NCBI RefSeq assembly: GCF_945952365.1
Contig: NZ_CAMFHX010000015.1
Location: 1 to 64,000, forward strand
From: an uncultured Cetobacterium sp.
GTDB lineage: Bacteria; Fusobacteriota; Fusobacteriia; Fusobacteriales; Fusobacteriaceae
Direction of reading: 5' to 3'
DNA length: 64,000 nt
The position numbers and the translations under genes were made by a program. Below, one piece after another: positions 17,845-26,539 of the stretch. The notes beneath the pieces were generated by a model. It saw only the letters and a list, made by a program, of their open reading frames with translations. It had not been told where the DNA came from and did not search any database. Position 1 is the stretch's first letter. Every line of letters starts with the position of its first letter.

Positions 17845-17873
17845 ATTATAACCTTTATTAAACAAAAAGTAAA
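17845..17873 (-). promoter_or_regulatory. Promoter of mgtE
   Basis: Minus-strand TTTACT (17868-17873) and TATAAT (17845-17850) are separated by 17 bp. The cold-shock promoter at 18268-18296 has the identical pair of hexamers. Confidence 0.75.
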
Positions 17874-17902
17874 TCTTTATATATTTTTACAAAAAACAAA
17901 AA

Positions 17903-17927
17903 GACCTTAGAACTGAGTTCTAAGGTC
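17903..17927. terminator. Terminator of the cold-shock gene
   Basis: GACCTTAGAACT (17903-17914) pairs perfectly with AGTTCTAAGGTC (17916-17927), followed on the minus strand by TTTTTGTTTTTTG, 12 bp after the csp stop codon. Confidence 0.85.
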
Positions 17928-17938
17928 CTTAAATATCA

Positions 17939-18139
17939 TTACTTTACAGTTACGATGTTAGAAGCTTGAGGTCCTCTGTCACCTTGAACTACGTCAAAAG
18001 TAACTTCTTCTCCTTCTACTAACTTCTTGAATCCATCTTTCTTGATTTGAGAGAAGTGTGCGAATACATCTTTCCCGTCCTCACCAGTGATAAATCCGAA
18101 TCCTTTTTCTTCGTTGAACCATTTAACTGTACCTTTCAT
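17939..18139 (-). CDS. csp: Cold-shock protein (CspA/CspB family)
   Basis: A 66-residue single cold-shock domain, an OB-fold RNA/ssDNA chaperone in the cytoplasm. RNP1 is KGFGFIT and RNP2 is VFAHFS, both intact, with the typical [16 protein letters not shown] start and PQASNIV near the end. The gene has its own promoter about 130 bp upstream, a long A/T-rich 5' leader as in other csp genes, and a strong terminator. GGAGGT precedes the ATG. Confidence 0.97.
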   Translation of the reverse strand: MKGTVKWFNEEKGFGFITGEDGKDVFAHFSQIKKDGFKKLVEGEEVTFDVVQGDRGPQASNIVTVK

Positions 18140-18267
18140 TTGATACCTCCATAATTATTTTTTATAATTCTACAAATCTTAATCTTTAAATCAGAGGTTA
18201 AACAAACTCAAGTTACCAATGGTTTCTCTTCTAAAAATTTTAAAACTCATATTATTAATCTAGTATT

Positions 18268-18296
18268 ATTATACTACGTTTCTATCAAAAAGTAAA
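18268..18296 (-). promoter_or_regulatory. Promoter of csp, with a long 5' leader
   Basis: Minus-strand TTTACT (18291-18296) and TATAAT (18268-18273) with 17-bp spacing place the start near 18261, giving a 5' leader of about 120 nt. Long leaders that refold in the cold are known for csp mRNAs. The rest of 18297-18508 is A/T-rich, with a repeated CATTTTCTTTT run near 18430-18455 and no gene. Confidence 0.7.
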
Positions 18297-18514
18297 TGTT
18301 TTTATTTTTAATCTTCCTCATTTATTTTTTATATAGTTCTTAACCTCTAGTTTTAGTACATAAAGCTATTTATTTCCCCCTCAAAAACTATAATTTAATC
18401 AATATTTCACATAAAGAAATTTTCTTTTTTCATTTTCTTTTTTCATTTTCTTTTTTTTGAAAAAAAGTTTTATTTATTAATTGAAAAATTATATCTTTTT
18501 ATAAAAGAATGTAT

Positions 18515-18520
18515 TATAAT
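18515..18520 (+). promoter_or_regulatory. -10 element of the glycogen operon
   Basis: A consensus TATAAT lies 34 bp before the glgB start; the -35 region is poor (TATCTT at 17-bp spacing), suggesting an activated or weak promoter. It lies inside the longer open frame starting at 18509, which argues against that upstream start. Confidence 0.45.
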
Positions 18521-18553
18521 AGATTCAATTTAAGATATAGGGGGGGAATTTCT

Positions 18554-20440
18554 ATGGATTATACTCTTTATAAAAAATTCGGAGCGCACATCAAAAAAGT
18601 AAATGGAACAACTGGAGTTCTCTTTACACTTTGGGCACCAAATGCTGAAAAAATATCAGTTGTTGGGAATTTTAATGATTGGAACGAGAAAAAAAACTAC
18701 ATGACTAAAGATATTGATTCTGGAGTTTGGTCTGTTTTTATCCCTCATTTAAAAGAGGGAACAATCTACAAGTATATGATTGCTGATAAAAATATGAATA
18801 TGTTTTTAAAAAGCGATCCTTTCGCCTTTTATTCTGAGATAAGACCTAATACTGCTTCTATTGTCTACAACCCTTTTAAAGATTTCAATTGGGAAGATAA
18901 AGAGTGGTTAGATAAAAGAGCTCAAGAAAATATTTATAAAAAACCTACAAGTATCTATGAACTACATTTAGGTTCTTGGAAAAGAAACTATAATCGTGGA
19001 GCTGGAGTAGAAGACGGAAGAGAGTTTCTAAACTATCGAGAGATTGCTGAAAAACTTGTTCCATATATTTTAGAAACAGGTTTTACACACATTGAGATAA
19101 TGCCTCTTACCGAGCATCCTTTAGATACATCTTGGGGATATCAAGGTGTTGGCTATTTCTCTATTACAAGTAGATATGGAACTCCTGAAGATTTCAAACA
19201 CTTAGTCAACGAATGTCATAAAGCTGGAATTGGGGTAATTCTAGACTGGGTTCCTGGACATTTCTGTAAAGATGCTCATGGTTTATATCGATTTGATGGA
19301 ACACCGCTTTTTGAATACGATCACAATATATTGGGGGAAAATCCCACTTGGGGAACTGCTAACTTTGACTTTACTAAACCCTTTGTTAAGAACTTTTTAT
19401 TATCAAGTGCAACATTTTTATTTGAACATTTTCATATTGATGGAATTAGAGCTGATGCAATCTCTAATCTTTTATACCTTGAGTACGCCCGTGAAAAAAC
19501 TGGTCTGAAAAACTCTCTTGGTGGAGATGCAAAGCTAGAAGCTATTGATTTTTTAAGAACACTCAATGAAATAATTTTTAAACTATATAAAAACCCTTTA
19601 ATGATTGCTGAAGAGGCTACCTCTTGGCCACTAGTTACCGCCCCAAGCTACAAGGGTGGACTTGGATTTAACTATAAATGGAACATGGGATGGATGAACG
19701 ACATGCTTAAATATATGTCCTACTCACCTTGTGAAAGAGAAAATCATCATAATTTACTTACCTTTTCACTTATGTATGCCTTTAGTGAAAACTATGTTTT
19801 AGCTTTATCTCACGATGAAGTTGTGCATGGTAAAAAATCACTTTTAGACAAAATGAGTGGAGACTATATACAAAAATTTGATTCTCTTAGAATGTTTTAT
19901 GGATTTATGTATGGGCATCCTGGAAAAAAACTTCTCTTTATGGGAGGAGAATTCGGTCAATTTATCGAATGGAGATATTACGAAGAGTTGGAATGGAAAC
20001 TTTTAAAATATCCACAGCATGATTCTATGAAAACTTATATAAGTAGATTAAATGAATTTTATAAATCCGAACCAGCTCTTTGGGAAAAAGATTCATCTTC
20101 AGAAGGATTTGAATGGGTTAACCATAAATTATATTCACAAAAGCTAATCTCTTTTATTAGAAAAGGAGAAAATCCTGAAGATTTCATCTTAGTTATTTGT
20201 AACTTCACTAAAAATGAGTATATAAATCACTCGATTGGAGTACCTAGAATGGCTGAATATAAAGAGATTTTCAATAGCGATAAGGATATTTTTGGTGGTT
20301 CAAATGTCACAAATACAGAAATAATCAAACCAATAAATAGAGAGTTGGATGAACAACCATTCTCTATATCTATAAACATAGCTCCACTTTGTACACTATT
20401 TTTAAAACCAATATTTAGAAAAGGGGGATTTAAACTATGA
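18554..20440 (+). CDS. glgB: 1,4-alpha-glucan branching enzyme GlgB
   Basis: GH13 enzyme that forms alpha-1,6 branches in glycogen, in the cytoplasm. The start is taken at the ATG at 18554, behind an AGGGGGG ribosome binding site, giving 628 residues beginning [10 protein letters not shown]; a frame-open ATG at 18509 overlaps the promoter. A CBM48 domain (about 20-110, with [18 protein letters not shown]) precedes the barrel. Catalytic residues are D301 in [14 protein letters not shown] (nucleophile), E354 in AEEATSWP (acid/base) and D421 in [10 protein letters not shown]. Only one N-terminal CBM48 is present, so it is of the shorter type. It overlaps glgC by 4 bp (ATGA) and heads a six-gene operon. 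Confidence 0.97.
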   Translation: MDYTLYKKFGAHIKKVNGTTGVLFTLWAPNAEKISVVGNFNDWNEKKNYMTKDIDSGVWSVFIPHLKEGTIYKYMIADKNMNMFLKSDPFAFYSEIRPNTASIVYNPFKDFNWEDKEWLDKRAQENIYKKPTSIYELHLGSWKRNYNRGAGVEDGREFLNYREIAEKLVPYILETGFTHIEIMPLTEHPLDTSWGYQGVGYFSITSRYGTPEDFKHLVNECHKAGIGVILDWVPGHFCKDAHGLYRFDGTPLFEYDHNILGENPTWGTANFDFTKPFVKNFLLSSATFLFEHFHIDGIRADAISNLLYLEYAREKTGLKNSLGGDAKLEAIDFLRTLNEIIFKLYKNPLMIAEEATSWPLVTAPSYKGGLGFNYKWNMGWMNDMLKYMSYSPCERENHHNLLTFSLMYAFSENYVLALSHDEVVHGKKSLLDKMSGDYIQKFDSLRMFYGFMYGHPGKKLLFMGGEFGQFIEWRYYEELEWKLLKYPQHDSMKTYISRLNEFYKSEPALWEKDSSSEGFEWVNHKLYSQKLISFIRKGENPEDFILVICNFTKNEYINHSIGVPRMAEYKEIFNSDKDIFGGSNVTNTEIIKPINRELDEQPFSISINIAPLCTLFLKPIFRKGGFKL

Positions 20441-21555
20441 AAAAGAAAATGATTGCAATGATTTTAGCTGGGGGGCAAGGAAGTAGACTTAAAAAATTAA
20501 CAAAAGATGTCGCTAAACCTGCTGTTCCTTTTGGGGGAAAGTACAGAATTATAGACTTTCCTTTAAGTAACTGTGTTAACTCAGGAATAGATACTGTCGG
20601 GGTTTTAGTGCAGTATAAACCATTTCTTTTAAACAGACATATAGGGGTTGGAAGCCCTTGGGATTTGGATATTGAAGGAGCTGGGGTTAGCATTCTTCCA
20701 CCATATTCAACAGAAAGTGAAAATCGTTGGTATAAAGGAACCGCTGACGCTATCTTCCAAAATGAAAATTATATTGATATGTATAATCCAGAATATGTTT
20801 TAATTCTATCTGGTGACCATATTTACAAAATGGATTATGATAAAATGCTAGATTTTCATATTTCAACAAGCGCTAGTGCTACTGTTGCTGTTATCGATGT
20901 TCCTATAGAGGAAGCATCACGTTTTGGTATTATGAATACCACAGAGAACGGTGAAATTTACGAGTTTGAAGAAAAACCTAAAACTCCTAAAAGTACTCTA
21001 GCAAGTATGGGTATATATATATTTAACTGGTCTCTTCTTAAAAAAGCTTTAAGAGAGGATCAATTAGATAAAAAATCTGATAAAGATTTTGGAAAAAATA
21101 TAATCCCTAAGCTTTTAGAAGAGGGACAAAAGCTAATGGCTTATCCTTTTGCTGGATATTGGAAAGATGTTGGAACTATCGAAAGTTTATGGGCTTCAAA
21201 TATGGACCTTCTAGATGCTTCAAATCCTATCGACCTTTTTGATAAAAATTGGAGAATTTACTCTCAGGCAACTAATAAGCCTGGACATCTTTTAGAAGAG
21301 GATGCTGTTATTAAAAACTCTATTATATCTGAAGGTTGTATTATTAAAGGTGAAGTTATAAACTCTGTTTTATCAGCGGAAGTTGTTGTAGAAGAGGGAG
21401 CTAAGGTTCATAATAGTGTAGTTTTAGCTGGAGCTGTTATTAAAAAAGATAGCTACATAAATAGAATTATTCTCGGTGAAAAAGGTATAACTGAAGAGGG
21501 TAAAAAATATGGAAGAAAAGATGAGATTTTATTTGTTACTGGGGGGGATGAATAA
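20437..21555 (+). CDS. glgC: Glucose-1-phosphate adenylyltransferase, catalytic subunit GlgC
   Basis: Makes ADP-glucose from ATP and glucose-1-phosphate, the committed step of glycogen synthesis. The nucleotide-binding signature [36 protein letters not shown] lies at the N-terminus (residues 8-45), and [12 protein letters not shown] at about 125. The C-terminal third is a left-handed beta-helix of hexapeptide repeats (from about 285). The start overlaps the glgB stop and the stop shares a base with the glgD start, so translation is coupled. The partner GlgD lacks the catalytic motif, so the pair likely forms a GlgC/GlgD heterotetramer as in Bacillus. Confidence 0.97.
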   Translation: MKKKMIAMILAGGQGSRLKKLTKDVAKPAVPFGGKYRIIDFPLSNCVNSGIDTVGVLVQYKPFLLNRHIGVGSPWDLDIEGAGVSILPPYSTESENRWYKGTADAIFQNENYIDMYNPEYVLILSGDHIYKMDYDKMLDFHISTSASATVAVIDVPIEEASRFGIMNTTENGEIYEFEEKPKTPKSTLASMGIYIFNWSLLKKALREDQLDKKSDKDFGKNIIPKLLEEGQKLMAYPFAGYWKDVGTIESLWASNMDLLDASNPIDLFDKNWRIYSQATNKPGHLLEEDAVIKNSIISEGCIIKGEVINSVLSAEVVVEEGAKVHNSVVLAGAVIKKDSYINRIILGEKGITEEGKKYGRKDEILFVTGGDE

Positions 21556-22646
21556 TGTTATCAAACTATATTGGAATTATAACTTCTTTTGGAAGTAAGG
21601 ATCTTCTAAAAGCTTTAACTTTACATAGAGGTATAGCTACTGTTGCTATTGCTGGAAAATATAGAGCTATCGATTTTCCACTTTCATATATGAAAAATGC
21701 TGGAATCAAAAATATCCATGTGTTAACTAACAAAAACTGTCGTTCTTTAAGAAATCATCTTGATGTTACAAAATCTTGGGGGTTAAATAGAAAAAATGGT
21801 GGTTTAACTATTCATAGTGGGGATTACGCAACTGATACCGATCTTCTACTAGATAACTTTGATGACCTTTTACATTCTAAGGATGAAATGGTTGTCATTG
21901 CTCCTACTTATATGGTGGCAAATATAGATTTAGATAAAGCTATTGAGTTTCATGAACTCTCAGAAAGTGATGTAACTGTTATCTATAAAAATATCGCTGA
22001 ACCAAGTGAAGCTTTTCTAGGTTGTGATATTTTAGAGTTCAATGAAAAAAACTATCTAAATAGAGCTTTTGGAAATTATCTTCCTAAAAAGAATTTAAAT
22101 ATATCTACAGAGATATTTTTAATAAAAAAATCTCTTTTAATGTCTCTAATTTTATCAAAACCCTCTAGAGATTTACCATTAAAGGATATTATATATCGAA
22201 GTAAAAATAACTTAAAAATAATGGGATTTGAACATAAAGATTATCTTTCTTGTTTAAACTCATTAGCTAACTATTTTAAAACTAATATTGATTTAATTAA
22301 TTCAGCTACATTAAAAGAGCTATTTTTCAATGAAAATAGACCTATCTTTAGTAAAGTTAAGGATTCTATTCCTACTCACTATCTGAGTGAATCTGTTGTA
22401 AAGAACTCAATTATTTCAAACGAGTGTTTTATTGAGGGAACTGTTGTTAATAGCATACTTTCTAGATATGTAAATATTGAAAAAGGTGCTACTGTTGAAA
22501 ATTGTATTATTCTTCAAAATTGTACTATAAAATCTGGTACTCATTTGAAAAATGTTATTGTAGATAAAAATGTTGTTTTAGAGAATACAGATCTAGAAGG
22601 AAACCCTTTCTACCCTCTTGTTATTCAAAAGAAATATAAGTTTTAA
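21555..22646 (+). CDS. glgD: ADP-glucose pyrophosphorylase regulatory subunit GlgD
   Basis: Non-catalytic partner of GlgC. It keeps the fold and the AIAGKYRAIDFPLSYMKNAG segment, but the GGxGxRL nucleotide motif is replaced by SFGSKDLLKALTLHRG, so it should not be active alone. The C-terminus holds hexapeptide repeats (IISNECFIEGTVVNSILS and following). Length 363. In characterised Firmicutes GlgD stimulates GlgC and makes it less sensitive to fructose-1,6-bisphosphate. The start shares one base with the glgC stop (TAATG) and is preceded by GGGGGGG. Confidence 0.92.
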   Translation: MLSNYIGIITSFGSKDLLKALTLHRGIATVAIAGKYRAIDFPLSYMKNAGIKNIHVLTNKNCRSLRNHLDVTKSWGLNRKNGGLTIHSGDYATDTDLLLDNFDDLLHSKDEMVVIAPTYMVANIDLDKAIEFHELSESDVTVIYKNIAEPSEAFLGCDILEFNEKNYLNRAFGNYLPKKNLNISTEIFLIKKSLLMSLILSKPSRDLPLKDIIYRSKNNLKIMGFEHKDYLSCLNSLANYFKTNIDLINSATLKELFFNENRPIFSKVKDSIPTHYLSESVVKNSIISNECFIEGTVVNSILSRYVNIEKGATVENCIILQNCTIKSGTHLKNVIVDKNVVLENTDLEGNPFYPLVIQKKYKF

Positions 22647-22667
22647 TCTTCAAAAGGAGGAAAGCGA

Positions 22668-24110
22668 ATGAAAAATATAAATCTACTTTTTGCTACTTCA
22701 GAAGCTGATCCATTTTTAAAAGTTGGAGGGCTTGGGGATGTGTCTCTTGCACTACCTAAAGCCCTTAAAAAAGTGGGAGTTAACGCTAAAGTTATACTCC
22801 CTAAAAATGGAAATATTCCTAAGGAGTTCGTCGAAAAAATGGACTTTTTAGGCTCTTTTACAGTTCCTGTTGGTTGGAGAAATCAATATGCTGGACTTTT
22901 TCATTTAGAATATGACGGTGTTGATTTCTATTTCTTGGATAATGAATACTACTTTAGAAGACACGTTCCTTACGGTCATTACGACGATGGAGAGATTTTC
23001 TCTTTCTATTGCAGAGGAGTTTTAGAAGCTATTAAATATATACCACACTTCACTCCAGATGTTATTCACTGTAATGACTGGCATACTGGAATGATTCCAG
23101 TGCTATTAAAAGCTTTTTATAAAGAGGATGAACTTCTTAAAAATACAAAAACAGTTTTCACTATTCACAATTTAAAATATCAAGGTGTTTTCTCAAAAGA
23201 TATTTTAGGTGAACTTTTAGGATTAGATAACTCATATTACTCTGAAGATAAATTAAAATTCTACGATGGGGTTTCTTTTATGAAAGGTGGTCTTGTATAC
23301 TCAGATTTAGTTACAACAGTTAGCGAAAACTATTCAAAAGAGATTACTTATCCTTTTTATGGTGAAAAGTTAAATGGCCTAATTGTGGAGCTTGGAGATA
23401 AAGTTCACGGTATTGTTAATGGAATTGACTACTCTCTTTACGACCCTAGAAAAGATGATAAACTTTATGAAAAATTTGGACTTACTAATCTAAAGAAAAA
23501 AGCTATCAATAAAACTGAGCTTCAAAAAAGATTGGGTTTACCTGTAGATCAAAATATCTTCATGGTTGGATTAGTTTCTCGTTTAGTTAGTCAAAAAGGG
23601 CTCGATCTTATTAAGTGGGTTATGGATGAAATTTTAAATATAAATCTTCAATTTGTTGTTCTTGGAACAGGGGATGTTCAATATGAAGATCTCTTTAATT
23701 ACTACTCATACACTCATCCAGAAAAATTATCTGCTAACATCACTTTTAGTGATGAGTTAGCTAGAAAAATATATGGAGCGTGTGATCTATTTTTAATGCC
23801 ATCTCTTTTTGAACCTTGTGGCATTGGTCAACTTACAGCTATGAGATATGGAACTATCCCTTTAGTTAGAGAAACTGGTGGGCTTAAAGATACTGTTTCT
23901 GATTTCAATCCTTCAACACTAGGAGGAACTGGTTTTGTTTTCCAAAACTACAACGCCCATGATATGTTATTCAAATTAGAATATGCTGCTAAAATCTTCT
24001 ATGAGGATAAAAAATCATGGACAGCTCTTATGAGATCAGCTATGAAGTATAACTCAGAATGGAAAGAATCTGCTAAAAAATATAAAGCACTTTACGGAGG
24101 TCTTTTATGA
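22668..24110 (+). CDS. glgA: Glycogen synthase GlgA
   Basis: GT5 retaining glucosyltransferase that elongates alpha-1,4-glucan from ADP-glucose. The N-terminal acceptor/donor motif KVGGLGDV lies at residues 18-25, the conserved HCNDWHTG near residue 140, and the C-terminal E382 in FEPCGIGQLTAMRYGTIPLV. The 480-residue length is standard. AAGGAGG precedes the ATG, 21 bp after glgD. The stop overlaps the glgP start by 4 bp (ATGA). Confidence 0.97.
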   Translation: MKNINLLFATSEADPFLKVGGLGDVSLALPKALKKVGVNAKVILPKNGNIPKEFVEKMDFLGSFTVPVGWRNQYAGLFHLEYDGVDFYFLDNEYYFRRHVPYGHYDDGEIFSFYCRGVLEAIKYIPHFTPDVIHCNDWHTGMIPVLLKAFYKEDELLKNTKTVFTIHNLKYQGVFSKDILGELLGLDNSYYSEDKLKFYDGVSFMKGGLVYSDLVTTVSENYSKEITYPFYGEKLNGLIVELGDKVHGIVNGIDYSLYDPRKDDKLYEKFGLTNLKKKAINKTELQKRLGLPVDQNIFMVGLVSRLVSQKGLDLIKWVMDEILNINLQFVVLGTGDVQYEDLFNYYSYTHPEKLSANITFSDELARKIYGACDLFLMPSLFEPCGIGQLTAMRYGTIPLVRETGGLKDTVSDFNPSTLGGTGFVFQNYNAHDMLFKLEYAAKIFYEDKKSWTALMRSAMKYNSEWKESAKKYKALYGGLL

Positions 24111-26539
24111 ACTTAAATAAAAACCAATTTAAAGAGGATTACAAAAAACGGCTTATACTTACTTTTGCTCAAACACCTACAGAAGCTTCACCAGAACATA
24201 AATACTTAGCTCTTGGAAAACTTATTCGTGATTATCTCTCTGAAACTTGGGCTGAAACTAATACTTTCTATACAAAAAAAGAGGTTAAACAAATTTATTA
24301 CTTCTCTATGGAGTTTTTAATTGGAAGACTTTTAAATACATATCTTCTAAATTTAGATATTAGAGAAACTGTTCAAGATGGTCTTAAAGATTTAGGAATT
24401 GATTTAGATGAACTTCTTGCTCTTGAGCCAGATCCAGCTCTTGGAAATGGAGGACTTGGTAGACTAGCAGCTTGTTTTATGGATTCTTTAGCTTCATTGG
24501 GATTTCCAGGTCATGGATGTGGTATTAGATTCAAACATGGACTATTCACTCAAAAAATTGTGAATGGTTATCAAAAAGAACTTTTAAACAACTGGTTAAA
24601 AGAGGATTTTCTTTGGGAGATTAAAAAGCCTGAAAAAAGTGTCACTGTAAAATTTGGTGGAAACGTCACTCTAACTAAAACTCATGAAGGGCTTGAACCT
24701 ATCTACTCTGGATGTGAAGAGATTGTCGCTGTTCCTTATGATATGCCTATACTTGGTTCTAGCAAAGAGATTGTTAACACTTTGAGACTTTTTAGTGCTG
24801 AGCTTCCAGATGAGGATATCGATTTAAGCGGACTTCAAAAAGGTGACTATCAAAAATATATAGATAAAAAATATGCAGTTGAAGCTATTTCACAAGTTCT
24901 TTATCCAGATGATTCAAGTTTTAGTGGAAAACTTCTTCGTTTAAAGCAAGAATATTTCTTTGTGAGTGCTGGACTTCAAACAATTTTAAGAAGATATAAA
25001 GAGATGAAACAACCGATTCATAGATTCCCTGATTTTATTGGAGTACATATAAATGATACTCATCCTGCTATCGCAGTTGGTGAACTTATGAGATTACTAC
25101 TTGATGAAGAAGGCTTAGATTGGGATAGTGCTTGGGATATAACTGTTAAAACTCTTGCATATACAAATCACACTATCCTAGCAGAAGCTATGGAAAAATG
25201 GCCTTACGATATGTTTAAAAAGACTGTTCCTAGAATTCTTATGATAGTAGAGGAGATTGACAGACGTTTCTGTGAAGAGGTTTCTAAAAAATACGATGGA
25301 GACCCTAATAAAATCAACTCTATGAGGATAATAAATTATGGTGAAATTAGAATGGCAAACCTAGCTATAATCGGCTCACACTCTGTAAATGGAGTTGCTA
25401 AAATACATACTGAAATTTTAAAAAATCGTGAGTTGAAAGATTTCTACCTTCTTTATCCTGAAAAATTTAATAACAAAACAAATGGAATTACTCATAGAAG
25501 ATGGTTAAAAAATGCAAACCCAGAGCTCTATAAATTAGTAACTGAAAACAGTGGCCCTGAGTGTATTGAAGATACCAATAAATTTATTAATTTTTTAAAA
25601 TGCATAAACGATGATGCAGTTTTAGAAAAGTTAGATAAAATAAAATTGAAAAATAAAGAAGAGGTTGTTAAATTTGTTAAAAGAAATTATAACATTGATA
25701 TCAATCCATTCTCTATCTTTGATGTTCAAATAAAAAGATTACATGGATACAAAAGACAACTATTAAATGTTTTTCATATTATATATCTATATAATCAGCT
25801 AAAAGAAAATCCAGAACTAGATATCGTTCCTAGAACATTCTTCTTTGGAGCTAAAGCAGCACCTTCATACTATCTAGCTAAAAACATCATAAAACTTATA
25901 ACTTCAGTGGCTCAAGTTGTAAACAATGACCCTGCTATTAGAAATAAAATCAAAGTTGTTTTCCTTGAAAACTACGGTGTTTCTATTGCTGAACTTATAA
26001 TTCCTGCTGGTGATGTAAGTGAGCAAATCTCTACAGCATCTAAAGAGGCTTCTGGAACTGGAAATATGAAATTTATGATGAATGGAGCGATTACCTTAGC
26101 TACTCTTGATGGTGCTAACGTTGAAATATATGATGAAGTTGGAGATGACAACATGGTTATCTTTGGACTTACATCTTCAGAAGTTATGGATTTAGAGAAA
26201 AATCGTAGCTACAATTTCAGAGAGTATCTTGATTCAAACCCTATTTTACAAAGAGTTATTGGGCAATTAAAAGATGGAACTTTCTCTCAAAACCATGATG
26301 AGTTTAAAGATGTTTTAAACCATATTTTTGGTGAAGGTGACCCTTACTTTGTGCTTAAAGATTTTTCAGCATACGTTAAAGCTCAAGAGCAGATAAATGC
26401 TCTATATGAAAATAAAAAAGGGTGGCTTCAGATGTCTCTTGTCAATATAGCTCACTCTGGTAAGTTCTCTTCTGATAACAGCATTAAAAAATATGCTGAA
26501 GATATCTGGCATATTAAGAGGGTGAAGAGAGATGAATAG
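24107..26539 (+). CDS. glgP: Glycogen phosphorylase GlgP
   Basis: GT35 enzyme that phosphorolyses glycogen chains to glucose-1-phosphate. PLP-binding K655 is found in EASGTGNMKFMMNGAITLATLDGANVEI, with the GNGGLGRLAACFMDS motif (about 110-125) and NDTHPAIAVGELMRLL in the N-terminal half. The 810-residue length fits bacterial glycogen phosphorylases. Key sites for animal-type phosphorylation are not expected in bacteria. It overlaps both neighbours, glgA by 4 bp and the GH13 gene by 8 bp, so synthesis and breakdown enzymes are made from one mRNA. Confidence 0.97.
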   Translation: MNLNKNQFKEDYKKRLILTFAQTPTEASPEHKYLALGKLIRDYLSETWAETNTFYTKKEVKQIYYFSMEFLIGRLLNTYLLNLDIRETVQDGLKDLGIDLDELLALEPDPALGNGGLGRLAACFMDSLASLGFPGHGCGIRFKHGLFTQKIVNGYQKELLNNWLKEDFLWEIKKPEKSVTVKFGGNVTLTKTHEGLEPIYSGCEEIVAVPYDMPILGSSKEIVNTLRLFSAELPDEDIDLSGLQKGDYQKYIDKKYAVEAISQVLYPDDSSFSGKLLRLKQEYFFVSAGLQTILRRYKEMKQPIHRFPDFIGVHINDTHPAIAVGELMRLLLDEEGLDWDSAWDITVKTLAYTNHTILAEAMEKWPYDMFKKTVPRILMIVEEIDRRFCEEVSKKYDGDPNKINSMRIINYGEIRMANLAIIGSHSVNGVAKIHTEILKNRELKDFYLLYPEKFNNKTNGITHRRWLKNANPELYKLVTENSGPECIEDTNKFINFLKCINDDAVLEKLDKIKLKNKEEVVKFVKRNYNIDINPFSIFDVQIKRLHGYKRQLLNVFHIIYLYNQLKENPELDIVPRTFFFGAKAAPSYYLAKNIIKLITSVAQVVNNDPAIRNKIKVVFLENYGVSIAELIIPAGDVSEQISTASKEASGTGNMKFMMNGAITLATLDGANVEIYDEVGDDNMVIFGLTSSEVMDLEKNRSYNFREYLDSNPILQRVIGQLKDGTFSQNHDEFKDVLNHIFGEGDPYFVLKDFSAYVKAQEQINALYENKKGWLQMSLVNIAHSGKFSSDNSIKKYAEDIWHIKRVKRDE

